62,370 nt of DNA from Collinsella aerofaciens (lineage in GTDB: Bacteria; Actinomycetota; Coriobacteriia; Coriobacteriales; Coriobacteriaceae): NCBI RefSeq assembly GCF_028207065.1, contig NZ_JAQLFP010000013.1:1-62370 (forward strand), in the 5' to 3' direction. Made by a program: the position numbers and the translations under genes. Each line of letters opens with the position of its first letter. Position 1 is the stretch's first letter. The notes under the pieces were generated by a model. The model was given only the letters and a program-made list of their open reading frames with translations, searched no databases and was not told the DNA's origin. This document shows positions 35,396 to 44,810 of the stretch, piece by piece.

Positions 35396-37141
35396 GTGGC
35401 CGACCAGGACATCAAGATGCTCATCGAGCGCATTATGGCCGAGGCCCGGACCCATCAGTCCGCCCGCTTCTCAAACGAAATCTACGCAGACGAGCCGATT
35501 CTCAAAACCGGCCGACAGATGCAGAATTTCCTCCCCGACCAGTACCGTAAAATGCGCGAGATATCGCGCTGGCAGGATGACCCCAAGGGCGGTGCGGGCC
35601 GTTGGCTTTCGGAAGCCGAACTTTTCTACCGCCAAGGTCTGCTGATGGCCGACTTCGAGGACGATTGCCCCTACAACGGCACCTTTAAGTCGTACTTTCC
35701 CACCTACAATGCCATGAGCGATCGACAGTTGCGCGGCTACTTTACCTGGCGTGCCCAAGTGCGCCGCGGCAATATCGAGGAGACATCGACCTCGTTTGCC
35801 TTTCTGTATCTCTACGAATTGATCTGCGGCATTGGCGTCGACAATCCGCGTGACGGCTATGGCAAGATCAAGGCATTTTGGGATGCCTATCGCGCCTTTG
35901 AACCCGGCATCGACCGGTTCGCACGCGTGTGGCTGCAGGACTACGCCGTGTTCCATGAGCTCGACCCCAAGCTGCTTCGCGACTCTAAAACCGTCGCATT
36001 CGACAACGCCCTCATCGAGCTGCGCCGCGCAGCGCGAGACCTTGTACCCGCGCCGGCGCCGTCAGACCTGCCGCCTGCGCGTCGCAAGACCTCCGGGCCC
36101 ACGCTTCCCCTTCCGCCCGATGAGGCACATGAGGAGCGGCTCATGGCTGCCATCGACGCACTCTCGACATACAACCTGAATAGCTCACGGCTCGACCGTT
36201 CCCACCATCGCGACCTGCGCCACGTGGCATGCGCCGTGTATGTCCGTATGGCGCGCTACTATGACACGCACCGAAAAAACGGCATCGTAGCGAGCTTGTT
36301 TGGGGAGGAGACGGCCATGCCCTACACCATGTTTGCCTCGGCCGTGTTCTTTGCTCCCGAGCGCCACGAGGACTGCGAATATCGCCTGGACCCCATTCAC
36401 ATCTACCGTTGCCAAAATGGCTTTTGGGAATGCATGCGCATCCACGGCAGCAGACAAAAAAGTAGCAAGCTCGGTGAGATGATGCGCGCTTGTGACCAGC
36501 GCCTGCGCCTGGCGCTGGATCCCGGCCATCCCCTTAAGGAAGAAAAGATCCCCAAATATCTGGCTAAAATTATCGATGACGAGATCACGGCATGGCTTTC
36601 ATGGGATGCCGCGCATCAGCCCGTCAAGATCGATATCGACCTAAGCCAGCTGGGGCACATTCGGAGCGCCGCCGCACAAACGCGCGAGGCGCTTTTGATC
36701 GACGAGGAGCGCGAGGACGGCACGCTTGCGGATGCCGAGGCGGCAGTTGCCGAACGACGGGAAGCCGAGCCCGTGGCCGACACGATCGCCGAACCAGTCG
36801 CGACGACCATGCAGCAGGACGAGGCTAGCGAGCCGACCATCTCCACCGAGCAGTTTGGCGTCGTAGCCCCGCTCCTCGCATCGGCGCCCACGCCCGCCGA
36901 CACCGCGTCCGCACTCGACCCCGCCGCAGACGCCTATCTTCGAGCACTACTCGAGCAAAACGCAGCGCAGACGGCATCGGCGGTGGCAAAGTCGGGCAAG
37001 AGTGAGGACATGCTCGTCGATAGCATCAACGAAGCGCTCTTTGACCTGGTGGGCGACACCGTTATTGAATTTGGCCCAGCAGGACCGCAAATTATCGAGG
37101 ACTACGAAGCAGACGTGAGAGGATACTTAGACCATGAGTGA
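35396..37141 (+). CDS. TerB-N domain protein of TerB/BrxD/helicase operon
   Basis: 581 residues, GTG start with GAGAGGAGGAG upstream. The N-terminal 230 residues match the TerB-N domain (PF13208): FYRQGLLMADFEDDCPYNG, FPTYNAMSDRQLRGYFTWR, FLYLYELICGIG. The C-terminal part is charged with an Ala/Glu-rich linker (about 440-530) and may hold a TerB-C-like segment. TerB-N proteins occur with ATPases and helicases in predicted DNA- or membrane-stress systems. It overlaps the next gene by eight bases. It may be the sensor or scaffold of the three-gene unit. Confidence 0.82.
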   Translation: MADQDIKMLIERIMAEARTHQSARFSNEIYADEPILKTGRQMQNFLPDQYRKMREISRWQDDPKGGAGRWLSEAELFYRQGLLMADFEDDCPYNGTFKSYFPTYNAMSDRQLRGYFTWRAQVRRGNIEETSTSFAFLYLYELICGIGVDNPRDGYGKIKAFWDAYRAFEPGIDRFARVWLQDYAVFHELDPKLLRDSKTVAFDNALIELRRAARDLVPAPAPSDLPPARRKTSGPTLPLPPDEAHEERLMAAIDALSTYNLNSSRLDRSHHRDLRHVACAVYVRMARYYDTHRKNGIVASLFGEETAMPYTMFASAVFFAPERHEDCEYRLDPIHIYRCQNGFWECMRIHGSRQKSSKLGEMMRACDQRLRLALDPGHPLKEEKIPKYLAKIIDDEITAWLSWDAAHQPVKIDIDLSQLGHIRSAAAQTREALLIDEEREDGTLADAEAAVAERREAEPVADTIAEPVATTMQQDEASEPTISTEQFGVVAPLLASAPTPADTASALDPAADAYLRALLEQNAAQTASAVAKSGKSEDMLVDSINEALFDLVGDTVIEFGPAGPQIIEDYEADVRGYLDHE

Positions 37142-38438
37142 TACCGCATCCGCAGCACCCCGCGTGCCCAAGCGCGTCGCCGCCGTCATTCTCAACTCGC
37201 TCAAGGGCGGCGTTGTCCCGCGCATTGGCCTTCCCTATATCACCGTGGGGCGAGAGGTCGAGATCCGTGCTCTGCTCACCGACCTGAGCCTCATCGCCGA
37301 TGGCGGCGCAAGCTTCCGTTTTCTAGTCGGTCGCTACGGCGCCGGCAAGAGCTTTTTGCTCCAGACCATCCGAACGCATGCCATGGGCGAAGGCTTTGTG
37401 GTCGCCGATGCCGACCTTTCCCCCGAACGCCGTCTACAGGGCGGCCAGGGCCAGGGCCTCGCCACCTATCGCGAGCTCATCCGCAACATATCGACCAAGA
37501 CGCGCCCCGAGGGTGGCGCGCTCAACCTTATCCTGGATCGCTGGGTCGCCTCGTGTGCCGACGCCGATGAGTCTGCCGTTAATGCCCAACTGGCCCCGCT
37601 CGAGGAGATGGTCCACGGCTTTGACTTTGTCCGCATGCTCCGCCGTTATCGCACGGCCGTCTCGGAGGGTGACGAAGACGCCATGAGCCGCGTGACCAAA
37701 TGGATTCGCGGCGAGTACCGCACCAAGAGCGAGGCGCGCGCCGAGCTAGGCTCCTCGACCATCATCAGCGACGACGACTGGTACGACTACGTTAAGCTCA
37801 TTGCGCGCTTTTTGGTCTGCAGCGGCTACAAGGGCATGTTGGTGCTCATCGACGAGCTCGTGAATCTATACAAGATTCCCAACGCGATCACGCGCCAATA
37901 TAACTACGAGAAGATCCTGACCATGTACAACGACACGCTCCAGGGCAAAGCGCAGTACCTGGGCGTGATCATGGGCGGCACGCCGACCTCTATCGAGGAC
38001 CGCCGCCGCGGCGTCTTTTCCTACGAGGCCCTTCGGAGCCGTCTCGCTCAGGGCCGTTTTGCGCGCGATGATCTCAAAGACATGCTCGCGCCCATCATCC
38101 GCCTGCAGCCGCTCACCTACGAGGAGCTGCTGGTGCTCATCGAAAAGCTCATGCAAATTCACGCCGGCTACTTTGGCTGGACGCCCACGCTTACCGAGAA
38201 CGACTTGGTGGACTTCCTCAAGATTGAGTTTGGCCGCGTGGGGGCCGACACGCATCTGACGCCCCGCGAGGTCATCCGCGACTTTATCGAACTGCTCGAT
38301 ATCCTGTGTCAAAACCCCGATGCTAACGTGGCCGAGTTACTGCAAAGCGTCGGTGGCGACGCGCTGGCGCCGGCAGCCGCAACAGACGACACCGGCACCG
38401 CAGGCGGCGACCGCAACTTCGCCGAGTTCACCATCTAA
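37134..38438 (+). CDS. DUF2791 P-loop ATPase (BrxD-like)
   Basis: 434 residues. The N-terminal VPKRVAAVILNSLKGGVVPRIGLPYITVGR block and P-loop GRYGAGKS (66-73), with Walker B LVLIDE (236-241), fit the DUF2791/BREX BrxD family (PF10923). In type 2 BREX, brxD sits beside the helicase brxHI, as here, but no pglX, pglZ, brxC or brxL is encoded in this window. It overlaps the TerB-N gene. Likely a AAA-like ATPase that loads or regulates the helicase. The stop codon lies inside a hairpin. Confidence 0.87.
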   Translation: MSDTASAAPRVPKRVAAVILNSLKGGVVPRIGLPYITVGREVEIRALLTDLSLIADGGASFRFLVGRYGAGKSFLLQTIRTHAMGEGFVVADADLSPERRLQGGQGQGLATYRELIRNISTKTRPEGGALNLILDRWVASCADADESAVNAQLAPLEEMVHGFDFVRMLRRYRTAVSEGDEDAMSRVTKWIRGEYRTKSEARAELGSSTIISDDDWYDYVKLIARFLVCSGYKGMLVLIDELVNLYKIPNAITRQYNYEKILTMYNDTLQGKAQYLGVIMGGTPTSIEDRRRGVFSYEALRSRLAQGRFARDDLKDMLAPIIRLQPLTYEELLVLIEKLMQIHAGYFGWTPTLTENDLVDFLKIEFGRVGADTHLTPREVIRDFIELLDILCQNPDANVAELLQSVGGDALAPAAATDDTGTAGGDRNFAEFTI

Positions 38439-38473
38439 CCTGCCAAAAAGGGACAGGTTTATTTTGGCAGGTT
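38437..38473. repeat. GGGACAGG-loop hairpin overlapping the DUF2791 stop
   Basis: AACCTGCCAAAA (38437-38448) pairs perfectly with TTTTGGCAGGTT (38462-38473) around a loop with GGGACAGG. The left arm begins inside the stop codon. Related sequence, with the loop in the opposite orientation, is found at 62228-62290, and a similar design at 52545. A dispersed hairpin family; here it may act as a partial terminator between ATPase and helicase. Confidence 0.65.
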
Positions 38474-38554
38474 TTATCTGGGCAAACGCCGATGTTGCAA
38501 GATATCGAGCCGTTGCCCGTTGCGTTGATCAGCCCGTTGTTGAGAGGAGGTCCC

Positions 38555-40999
38555 ATGAACGCCTTTGACCGATATGCCCCGTTTATCCAAGACTTCATCT
38601 ACTCCCACGATTGGGAGAGTCTGCGCTCCATCCAGGTTGCGGCGGCAGATGCCATCTTCAACACGCAAGACAATGTGCTCCTGACGGCATCCACGGCATC
38701 TGGCAAAACTGAGGCGGCCTTCTTTCCCATCCTGACCGAGTTTTGGGAGAACCCGCCCGCGAGCGTGGGCGCCCTCTACATTGGCCCCCTCAAAGCACTC
38801 ATCAACGACCAGTTCGTTCGCCTCAACGACCTCTGCGAAGAGGCCGATATCCCTGTCTGGCACTGGCACGGCGATGTCTCGCAGTCGCACAAGGCCAAGC
38901 TCATCAAAAAACCGAGCGGCATCTTGCAGATTACGCCCGAATCACTCGAGGCGCTCCTGATCCATAAGCACATGGCGATCCCGCGCATGTTTTGCGACCT
39001 GCGCTACGTGGTCATCGACGAGGTCCACTCGCTCATGCGCGGCGACCGTGGCGGGCAGACGCTCTGCCTTGTCGAGCGACTCTCGCGCATGGCCGGCGTG
39101 CAGCCCCGCCGAATTGGCCTTTCGGCCACCATCGGCGACCCCGAGCGCACGGGTGCCTTTCTCTCACAGGGAACGGGGCGCAACTGCGTTATCCCCCGTT
39201 TTGAGGAACCGCGCCGCGTGTGGCGCATCTCCATGGAGCACTTCTATAACTCGGGTCCCCAGGCGCAGCAGCGAGGATTCGAGAGCGCAGGTCCCCAAGA
39301 GGCCGAGGTGCTTGCGTGCGAGCACATCGAGGCGGCGACGCCCACGGCACTACCCACCGGCACCCAGGACAGACGTCACAGCGGACAACTCACGCAGGAG
39401 GAGCGCCGCCAGCGTCGCGAACAGGCACAGGACAAGGCTACTTCCAGGGATCGCCGCGCTTCCTCGGCCCCCGAGGGCGAAGTCGACATCCCACGGGCAA
39501 CCGAACAGGCACTTCTCAACCCCACCGACACCGCACCCGACAACGCCGACCCCGGCATGGGCTACATCTTTGAACATACCCGCGGCCGCAAGTGTCTGGT
39601 CTTTGCCAACTCGCGCGAGGAGGCAGAGGCCGTGTGCTCCATGTTGCGCAGCTACTGTGATAACCGGCACGAGCCAGACCGCTTCCTTATCCATCATGGC
39701 AACCTCTCGGCATCGCTACGCGAGACCGCCGAGGAGATCATGCGCGACGAGGAACAGGCGCAGACAACCGTCACCACCTCCACGCTGGAGCTCGGCATTG
39801 ATATCGGTCGCCTGGAGCGCGCGTTCCAGATCGATGCACCGTTTACCGTCAGCTCCTTTTTGCAGCGCATGGGACGCACGGGACGCCGCGATCTTCCGCC
39901 CGAGATGTGGTTTGTCATGCGCGAGGAGGAACCCGAGCCGCGCACGATGATGCCCGAGACCATTCCGTGGAAGCTCCTCCAGGGCATCGCGCTCGTACAA
40001 CTCTATCGCGAGGAAAAGTGGGTCGAGCCGCCCGAGCTCGATCGACTCCCCTACAGTTTGCTCTATCACCAGACCATGTCGACGCTCGCCAGCACCGGCG
40101 AGCTCACACCGGCCGAGCTTGCTCAGCGTGTGCTCACGCTCAGCTATTTCCACCGCGTCTCAGCCGATGACTATCGCATTCTGCTGCGCCACCTCATCAA
40201 GATCGACCACATCCAGGCCACCGAGGGCGGTGGGCTCATCGTGGGTCTCGCGGGCGAGCGCATCATCAACAACTTTAAGTTCTACGCTGTGTTCCAGGAA
40301 AACGAGGAGTTTACCGTTCGCAGCGAATCGGCCGAGCTGGGCACGATCGTCAATCCCCCACCGCCCGGTGAGCGCATCGCCATCGCCGGACACTGCTGGA
40401 TTGTCGAGGAAGTGGACTGGAAGCGCCACACTGTCTTTGCCACGCAGGTCAAGGGCCGGGTGCCGGCCTACTTTGGCGACTGCCCCGGCGACATTAACAC
40501 GCATGTGCTCGAGCGCATGCGCCAAGCGCTCACTGAGCACGCAGCATATCCGTACCTTATGGGTAACGCACGGGCTCGCTTGGCGCAGGCTCGTCATACC
40601 GCCGAGATTTCGGGCGCGGGAACTAAGCCGCTCATCAACCTGGGTGGCGACACCTGGGTGCTCTTCCCCTGGTTGGGAAGCTACGGCTTTTTGGCGCTCG
40701 AGCGCATGCTCAAGATTAAATGCGCCGCGGAGCTGGGCCTTCGCGGGCTCGATCCGTCGCGTCCATACTTTATGCAGTTTAAGATGAAGGCCGATGAGGA
40801 GACGTTCTTTGAGGTGCTCGCCGCCGAGGCTGAGAAGGACTTCGACCCCATCGAGCTCGTCTATCCCGGCGAGGTGCCTTACTTTGACCGCTACGACGAG
40901 TTTGTTCCCGAAGAGCTCGTGCGCAAGGGCTTTGCCGAAGGCGTGCTCGACATAGAGGGCATGAAGCAGCGCGTTCACGGCTGGCGCGACCACGCCTAA
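38555..40999 (+). CDS. DEAD/DEAH-box helicase with MZB/Lhr-like C-terminus (BrxHI-like)
   Basis: 814 residues from MNAFDRYAPFIQDF. Superfamily 2 motifs: ASTASGKTE (45-53), DEVH (155-158), SAT (190-192), TSTLELGIDIG and QRMGRTGRRD. A linker of about 60 residues, rich in Arg/Gln/Ala (near 270-330), interrupts the two helicase lobes. The C-terminal 250 residues match the extended part of Lhr-type helicases. GAGAGGAGG lies before ATG; an upstream frame to 38492 is rejected. With the TerB-N and DUF2791 genes it forms a three-gene cassette on the same strand. Confidence 0.88.
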   Translation: MNAFDRYAPFIQDFIYSHDWESLRSIQVAAADAIFNTQDNVLLTASTASGKTEAAFFPILTEFWENPPASVGALYIGPLKALINDQFVRLNDLCEEADIPVWHWHGDVSQSHKAKLIKKPSGILQITPESLEALLIHKHMAIPRMFCDLRYVVIDEVHSLMRGDRGGQTLCLVERLSRMAGVQPRRIGLSATIGDPERTGAFLSQGTGRNCVIPRFEEPRRVWRISMEHFYNSGPQAQQRGFESAGPQEAEVLACEHIEAATPTALPTGTQDRRHSGQLTQEERRQRREQAQDKATSRDRRASSAPEGEVDIPRATEQALLNPTDTAPDNADPGMGYIFEHTRGRKCLVFANSREEAEAVCSMLRSYCDNRHEPDRFLIHHGNLSASLRETAEEIMRDEEQAQTTVTTSTLELGIDIGRLERAFQIDAPFTVSSFLQRMGRTGRRDLPPEMWFVMREEEPEPRTMMPETIPWKLLQGIALVQLYREEKWVEPPELDRLPYSLLYHQTMSTLASTGELTPAELAQRVLTLSYFHRVSADDYRILLRHLIKIDHIQATEGGGLIVGLAGERIINNFKFYAVFQENEEFTVRSESAELGTIVNPPPPGERIAIAGHCWIVEEVDWKRHTVFATQVKGRVPAYFGDCPGDINTHVLERMRQALTEHAAYPYLMGNARARLAQARHTAEISGAGTKPLINLGGDTWVLFPWLGSYGFLALERMLKIKCAAELGLRGLDPSRPYFMQFKMKADEETFFEVLAAEAEKDFDPIELVYPGEVPYFDRYDEFVPEELVRKGFAEGVLDIEGMKQRVHGWRDHA

Positions 41000-41026
41000 G
41001 ACCAGTCTTTTTTGGGACGGGGAGAC

Positions 41027-41905
41027 TTACTTGTCGTGAAGGACGGTGCCGAGGAAGTCGGTGTCGAAGGGCACGGCTTCGGCAAAGGCGTAGTCGCCGT
41101 CGCTGGCGATGAGCAGGTAGTTTTCCTCGCCGCTGAACTTCGCATCGCCACATGGGACCACCCAGGCGTGGACGAATACCTCGAGCGCCGTGGCAGCGCA
41201 GTCGCGAAGGAACGTCACATCGCTCCCCTCGTTTGCGCTCACGATATTGGCCACGTAGATACCCCCGGGGTTCAGGCTGCCCCGCACCAGGCGCAGCGCC
41301 TCAACGGTCGCCAGCTCGCGCACGGGCTCGGCACCGCCAAAGCAATCGCTCACGACCACGTCGTAGCGACGATGGCCCACGCTCGTCACACCCAGATACG
41401 AGCGAGCCTCAGCGGTAATCACCCGCAGGCGATCGCCCACCGCGTGCTCCAGTTCATCCAGATAGAACCAACGGCGCGCCAAGCGCGTTATCTCTCCGTC
41501 ATACTCGATGACGTCCATGCGCAGGACCTTGTGCGACATCAGCGCAAACTTGGGATAGGCAAACCCGCCGCCACCTAGCATAAGCATACGGTTGATACCG
41601 TGACCATAAGCGTCGCGCATCACATCCTCGGCCTCAAACACGTCGTCAAACGCGCGATAGTACGCAAAGACGGGCTCCGCCCAGCGCTCGCCAACGTAAC
41701 TCGCGCTTTGGTAGACGCCGCCTTGCACCAATACGCGAACTTCGTCGCCGCCCTCATCGTGCACGCGCTTCACACGTGCCAGCCCATTGCGGGTCCTCGC
41801 GACCTGCAGACAGGCAGCACGAACAGCGACAGCGGCCGCACCAAGCGCCGCGGCTCCCAGAGCAACGCCGGCAACGACGCCGGCAGAAACACTCGGCTTG
41901 TTCAT
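41027..41905 (-). CDS. Spermidine synthase-like methyltransferase-fold protein
   Basis: 292 residues. An N-terminal hydrophobic anchor (VVAGVALGAAALGAAAVAVRAA) precedes a spermidine-synthase fold with MLMLGGGGFAYPK (nucleotide-binding loop), DVIEYDGEITRLA and YDVVVSDCFGG. The typical polyamine-binding residues are not fully recognisable, so it may be a relative without aminopropyl transfer. It starts right at the elp3 stop with no gap, so both are translated from one message. Confidence 0.8.
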   Translation of the reverse strand: MNKPSVSAGVVAGVALGAAALGAAAVAVRAACLQVARTRNGLARVKRVHDEGGDEVRVLVQGGVYQSASYVGERWAEPVFAYYRAFDDVFEAEDVMRDAYGHGINRMLMLGGGGFAYPKFALMSHKVLRMDVIEYDGEITRLARRWFYLDELEHAVGDRLRVITAEARSYLGVTSVGHRRYDVVVSDCFGGAEPVRELATVEALRLVRGSLNPGGIYVANIVSANEGSDVTFLRDCAATALEVFVHAWVVPCGDAKFSGEENYLLIASDGDYAFAEAVPFDTDFLGTVLHDK

Positions 41906-43813
41906 CTAGAGCTCCTTTTGCAGATAAAGGCCATGGTCATAAAATCCAAGATGGCGATAGTACTCGCGCGTACCGATCGCGCTGATCACGTTGATGTACG
42001 TATAGCCAGCGTCCCGAGCTATCTGGCACGCACGCTCCACGAGCAAACGTCCCAATCCATGGTGCTGCGCTGCCTGGCCCTGATCGCCCACGCGCGCCGC
42101 CATGCCATACACGTGCACCTCACGAATCATCGCCTCGTCCGGCATCGTCGGCAGCTCGTCCGCATGTGCGGCAACAAAAGCGCGATCGGGCAGCGACAAC
42201 CGCAAAAAGCCCGCGATCTTGCCCCGCGGCGTCACCCACTGCAAAAAGCGCTCGTAAGTCACCGGCGTCTCGTACGCTACCTCCTCATCAAGAGATAGCT
42301 CATCCAAGTCGGCACCCGCCGTGCTGATCTCGCGATAGCGAATCTCGCGCACCGTCGCACCGTCACCCCAAACGGCCAAGCGATTTTCGACGAGCTGACG
42401 CAGGTTGGGTTTCTTGTTGCCCACCATGATGTCGTCGGAACTAAAGTCGCGGATCATGCGACTGATGCGGCAGAACGCCGGCGTCACCACGATGTCATCG
42501 GCCAGTACGTCGAGCAGCTCTTCCTCGGTATAGGGGCGCCACTCGCCACGCTCGTAACAGCCCACCAGGCGCGAACCCTCGATGAGCGCACACGGGTAGA
42601 CCTTGACCTCGTCGGGCATAAAGGCGCCCTCGGTCATAAAGCGCTCGTAGTCGCGCTTGTCACCCTCGGGCGTGGCGCCCAGCAAGTTGAGCATAAAATG
42701 CGCATGGATCTTAAAGCCAAACAGGCGCGCAAGCGAAAACGCGCGCTCGATCTGCGCCACCGAAATGCGACGCTCGTTGATATCGAGCAGATGCTGGTCG
42801 AGGCTCTGGATGCCCATCTGAATCTTGGTACAGCCCAGACGACGGATGAGCGTGAGCGCCTGCGGTGTTACAGCATCGGGACGCGTTTCGATAACGAGCC
42901 CGACCACGCGATGCTTCGCCGTCTCGTTGATGCGCTGCTGCCGCTCGAGCTCCTCCATCGTCGCCGTCTGCCACTCGGCGACCTCGCCCCAGGGCGTACC
43001 GGAGCCGTACAGGCGACGCACTGCACGGTTATAGCCACCCACGGCAGCATCCACACGCTCCTGCTCGTCGGTAACGCCGCTCGCAAGCTCGGCCTCGTCT
43101 GTCGCAATGCCGGCGGCCCGATAGCGCTCGCGGCGCTCTGCTACCACAGGCGGCAGGGCATCGGCGGGAGCGTCATCGAGCAGACGCCCCGCCTCGGCAC
43201 GGCTGATGCCCGGACGCGCCAACATGGGGTTTGCCGCCACGCCCGCCACCGCATCATCATTGAGCGCACGGAAGAGCTCCGACATAAACCATGCCTGATA
43301 CCCTTGCGAATAGTCGCTCCAGGTACCGCCGAGCACGATGAGCTCGATCTTGTCGGCCGCATGCCCCATCTGCGAAAGCGCCGTCAAACGGGCGCTCACC
43401 TGCAGATACGGGTCAAAGCAATTTTGCTCTGCACGGGCGCACGCCGGCTCGGCGTGCAGGTAGCTTTTGGGCATGCGCAGATCGTTGGGGCAAAACAGGC
43501 AATCGCCCGAGCATGGCCAGGGCTTGGTGATGACGGTAATGGTCGCCACGCCCGAGGCCGTTCGGCGCGGCTTCATACGCAGCACCTGCAGCAGTTGGCG
43601 TTCCAGATCGGCATCGACATTCCATCCAGCCCAACGAGCCGGCTCCTCGCGCTTCACCCGCTGGTAAAACGGCAGCAGGCGGCGCTTGGCCAAATCGCGT
43701 TTGTCGGCGCCCTCACGGCGCGCCTCAGCATGTATCAGCTTGACGAGTGCCTTGTCGTCCACGGTCTCGCCGCGACGCAGAGCCTCGAGTATGTTCAAAA
43801 TAATCTGTTCCAT
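41906..43813 (-). CDS. tRNA U34 carboxymethyltransferase Elp3 (radical SAM + GNAT)
   Basis: 635 residues. The radical SAM cluster is CSGDCLFC (Cys 101, 105, 108), followed by LGGTWSDYSQGYQ and GIQSLDQHLLDINER. The C-terminal acetyltransferase half has VYGMAARVGD, HHGLGRLLVERA and GTREYYRHLGFYDHGLYLQKEL. Bacterial Elp3 uses acetyl-CoA and SAM to modify the wobble uridine of tRNA. The 80-residue N-terminal extension is DNA/RNA-binding-like and basic. Linked to the spermidine synthase-like gene. Confidence 0.93.
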   Translation of the reverse strand: MEQIILNILEALRRGETVDDKALVKLIHAEARREGADKRDLAKRRLLPFYQRVKREEPARWAGWNVDADLERQLLQVLRMKPRRTASGVATITVITKPWPCSGDCLFCPNDLRMPKSYLHAEPACARAEQNCFDPYLQVSARLTALSQMGHAADKIELIVLGGTWSDYSQGYQAWFMSELFRALNDDAVAGVAANPMLARPGISRAEAGRLLDDAPADALPPVVAERRERYRAAGIATDEAELASGVTDEQERVDAAVGGYNRAVRRLYGSGTPWGEVAEWQTATMEELERQQRINETAKHRVVGLVIETRPDAVTPQALTLIRRLGCTKIQMGIQSLDQHLLDINERRISVAQIERAFSLARLFGFKIHAHFMLNLLGATPEGDKRDYERFMTEGAFMPDEVKVYPCALIEGSRLVGCYERGEWRPYTEEELLDVLADDIVVTPAFCRISRMIRDFSSDDIMVGNKKPNLRQLVENRLAVWGDGATVREIRYREISTAGADLDELSLDEEVAYETPVTYERFLQWVTPRGKIAGFLRLSLPDRAFVAAHADELPTMPDEAMIREVHVYGMAARVGDQGQAAQHHGLGRLLVERACQIARDAGYTYINVISAIGTREYYRHLGFYDHGLYLQKEL

Positions 43814-43832
43814 GCCCCCATTGTAAAGGCAA

Positions 43833-43864
43833 AGGCGCCGGAGCCAGTCACGGCCCCGGCGCCT
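43833..43864 (-). terminator. Terminator of the XRE-DUF4097 operon
   Basis: AGGCGCCGG (43833-43841) and CCGGCGCCT (43856-43864) pair, followed on the minus strand by TTTGCCTTT. It lies between the DUF4097 gene stop and the elp3 start. Confidence 0.7.
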
Positions 43865-43910
43865 CCATCAAAGAGCATGCCTATATGCACCGACCTCCGA
43901 AAACCGCATG

Positions 43911-44810
43911 TCACTCCGGATCGAACGACATGTCGCCCGAACCGACCTTAAAACGATACGTGGCAGACTTATCACCGTTGTCGAATTCAAGATTCAATAT
44001 GGTCTCGCCATCGTAGCCAAGCGGAAGGAAATCGCTCTCGAAGTCACCGCTGCCCACGGTGAGGCTCGCCTTAAAGCCCGTAGAGTTCGGAACCGTTATC
44101 TCCACATCGCCCGAGTCCACGCTTACGTCCATAGACTTCGCGGGGGCCTGGTAGAGCTCGAACGTCACATCGCCCGAACCTACCTTGGCATTCAGGGTGT
44201 CGGTTACAGTACCCGCAAACTCGATGTCTCCCGAGTCCAAAGTCAAGTTGAGGTCATGACACGCAATGTCCGTGACCGTCAGGTCGCCCGATCCTACATT
44301 CGCTGTAATGCCCACCATGTTATCGGCAACTTCGCGCGGCAGTTCGACGGTAACCGTGCGGTCAATGGCGCGCTCGTCATCGCAATCGAACTGGCGAATC
44401 TTGAGCGCAGAACCCTTAACCACGGCCAGATTCTGGGTTGCCGCATCGTAAGCAGCTACTCCTTTTGCGACGCGGCCGCTCTCGATGACACGCACCTGCC
44501 CGCCGGAAACGCACTTGATCTCAACCTCACCCGATGTCACATCCAGGTCAAGGGACTGGAATGAGTCGGCATCAAACGTTTCGCTCGAAAGCTGCCGAGA
44601 CTGAGCGGAATAGTTACCGCCATCCAAAGAATCGTCCCCGTCAACCACATCGTCCATACCGGACAAACCGGATGCAATATCGCCGAGATCCCACGGGCCA
44701 TCAAAATGAAACAATATCCGCGAAGTGCCAAAGATAAGCCCGATGATGAGCACGAACGCTCCGATACCGACGCCCAGGCGGACCTTGGACTCATGCGAGA
44801 GCTTCATCAT
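43911..44810 (-). CDS. Membrane-anchored DUF4097 beta-helix protein
   Basis: 299 residues. One N-terminal helix (RLGVGIGAFVLIIGLIFGTS) followed by an extracellular repetitive beta-strand domain: short repeats such as VEIKCVSG, LTVTDIACHDLNLTLDSGDIEFAG, VGSGDVTFEL, VDSGDVEITV and VGSGDFESDF, ending VGSGDMSFDPE. This is the DUF4097 family, often found with envelope-stress regulators. Overlaps the XRE gene by four bases (ATGA). Confidence 0.87.
   Translation of the reverse strand: MMKLSHESKVRLGVGIGAFVLIIGLIFGTSRILFHFDGPWDLGDIASGLSGMDDVVDGDDSLDGGNYSAQSRQLSSETFDADSFQSLDLDVTSGEVEIKCVSGGQVRVIESGRVAKGVAAYDAATQNLAVVKGSALKIRQFDCDDERAIDRTVTVELPREVADNMVGITANVGSGDLTVTDIACHDLNLTLDSGDIEFAGTVTDTLNAKVGSGDVTFELYQAPAKSMDVSVDSGDVEITVPNSTGFKASLTVGSGDFESDFLPLGYDGETILNLEFDNGDKSATYRFKVGSGDMSFDPE

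Noticed and set aside
35396..40999. A full BREX system
   Set aside because: Only BrxD-like and BrxHI-like proteins are present; PglX, PglZ, BrxC/PglY and BrxL are not encoded nearby.
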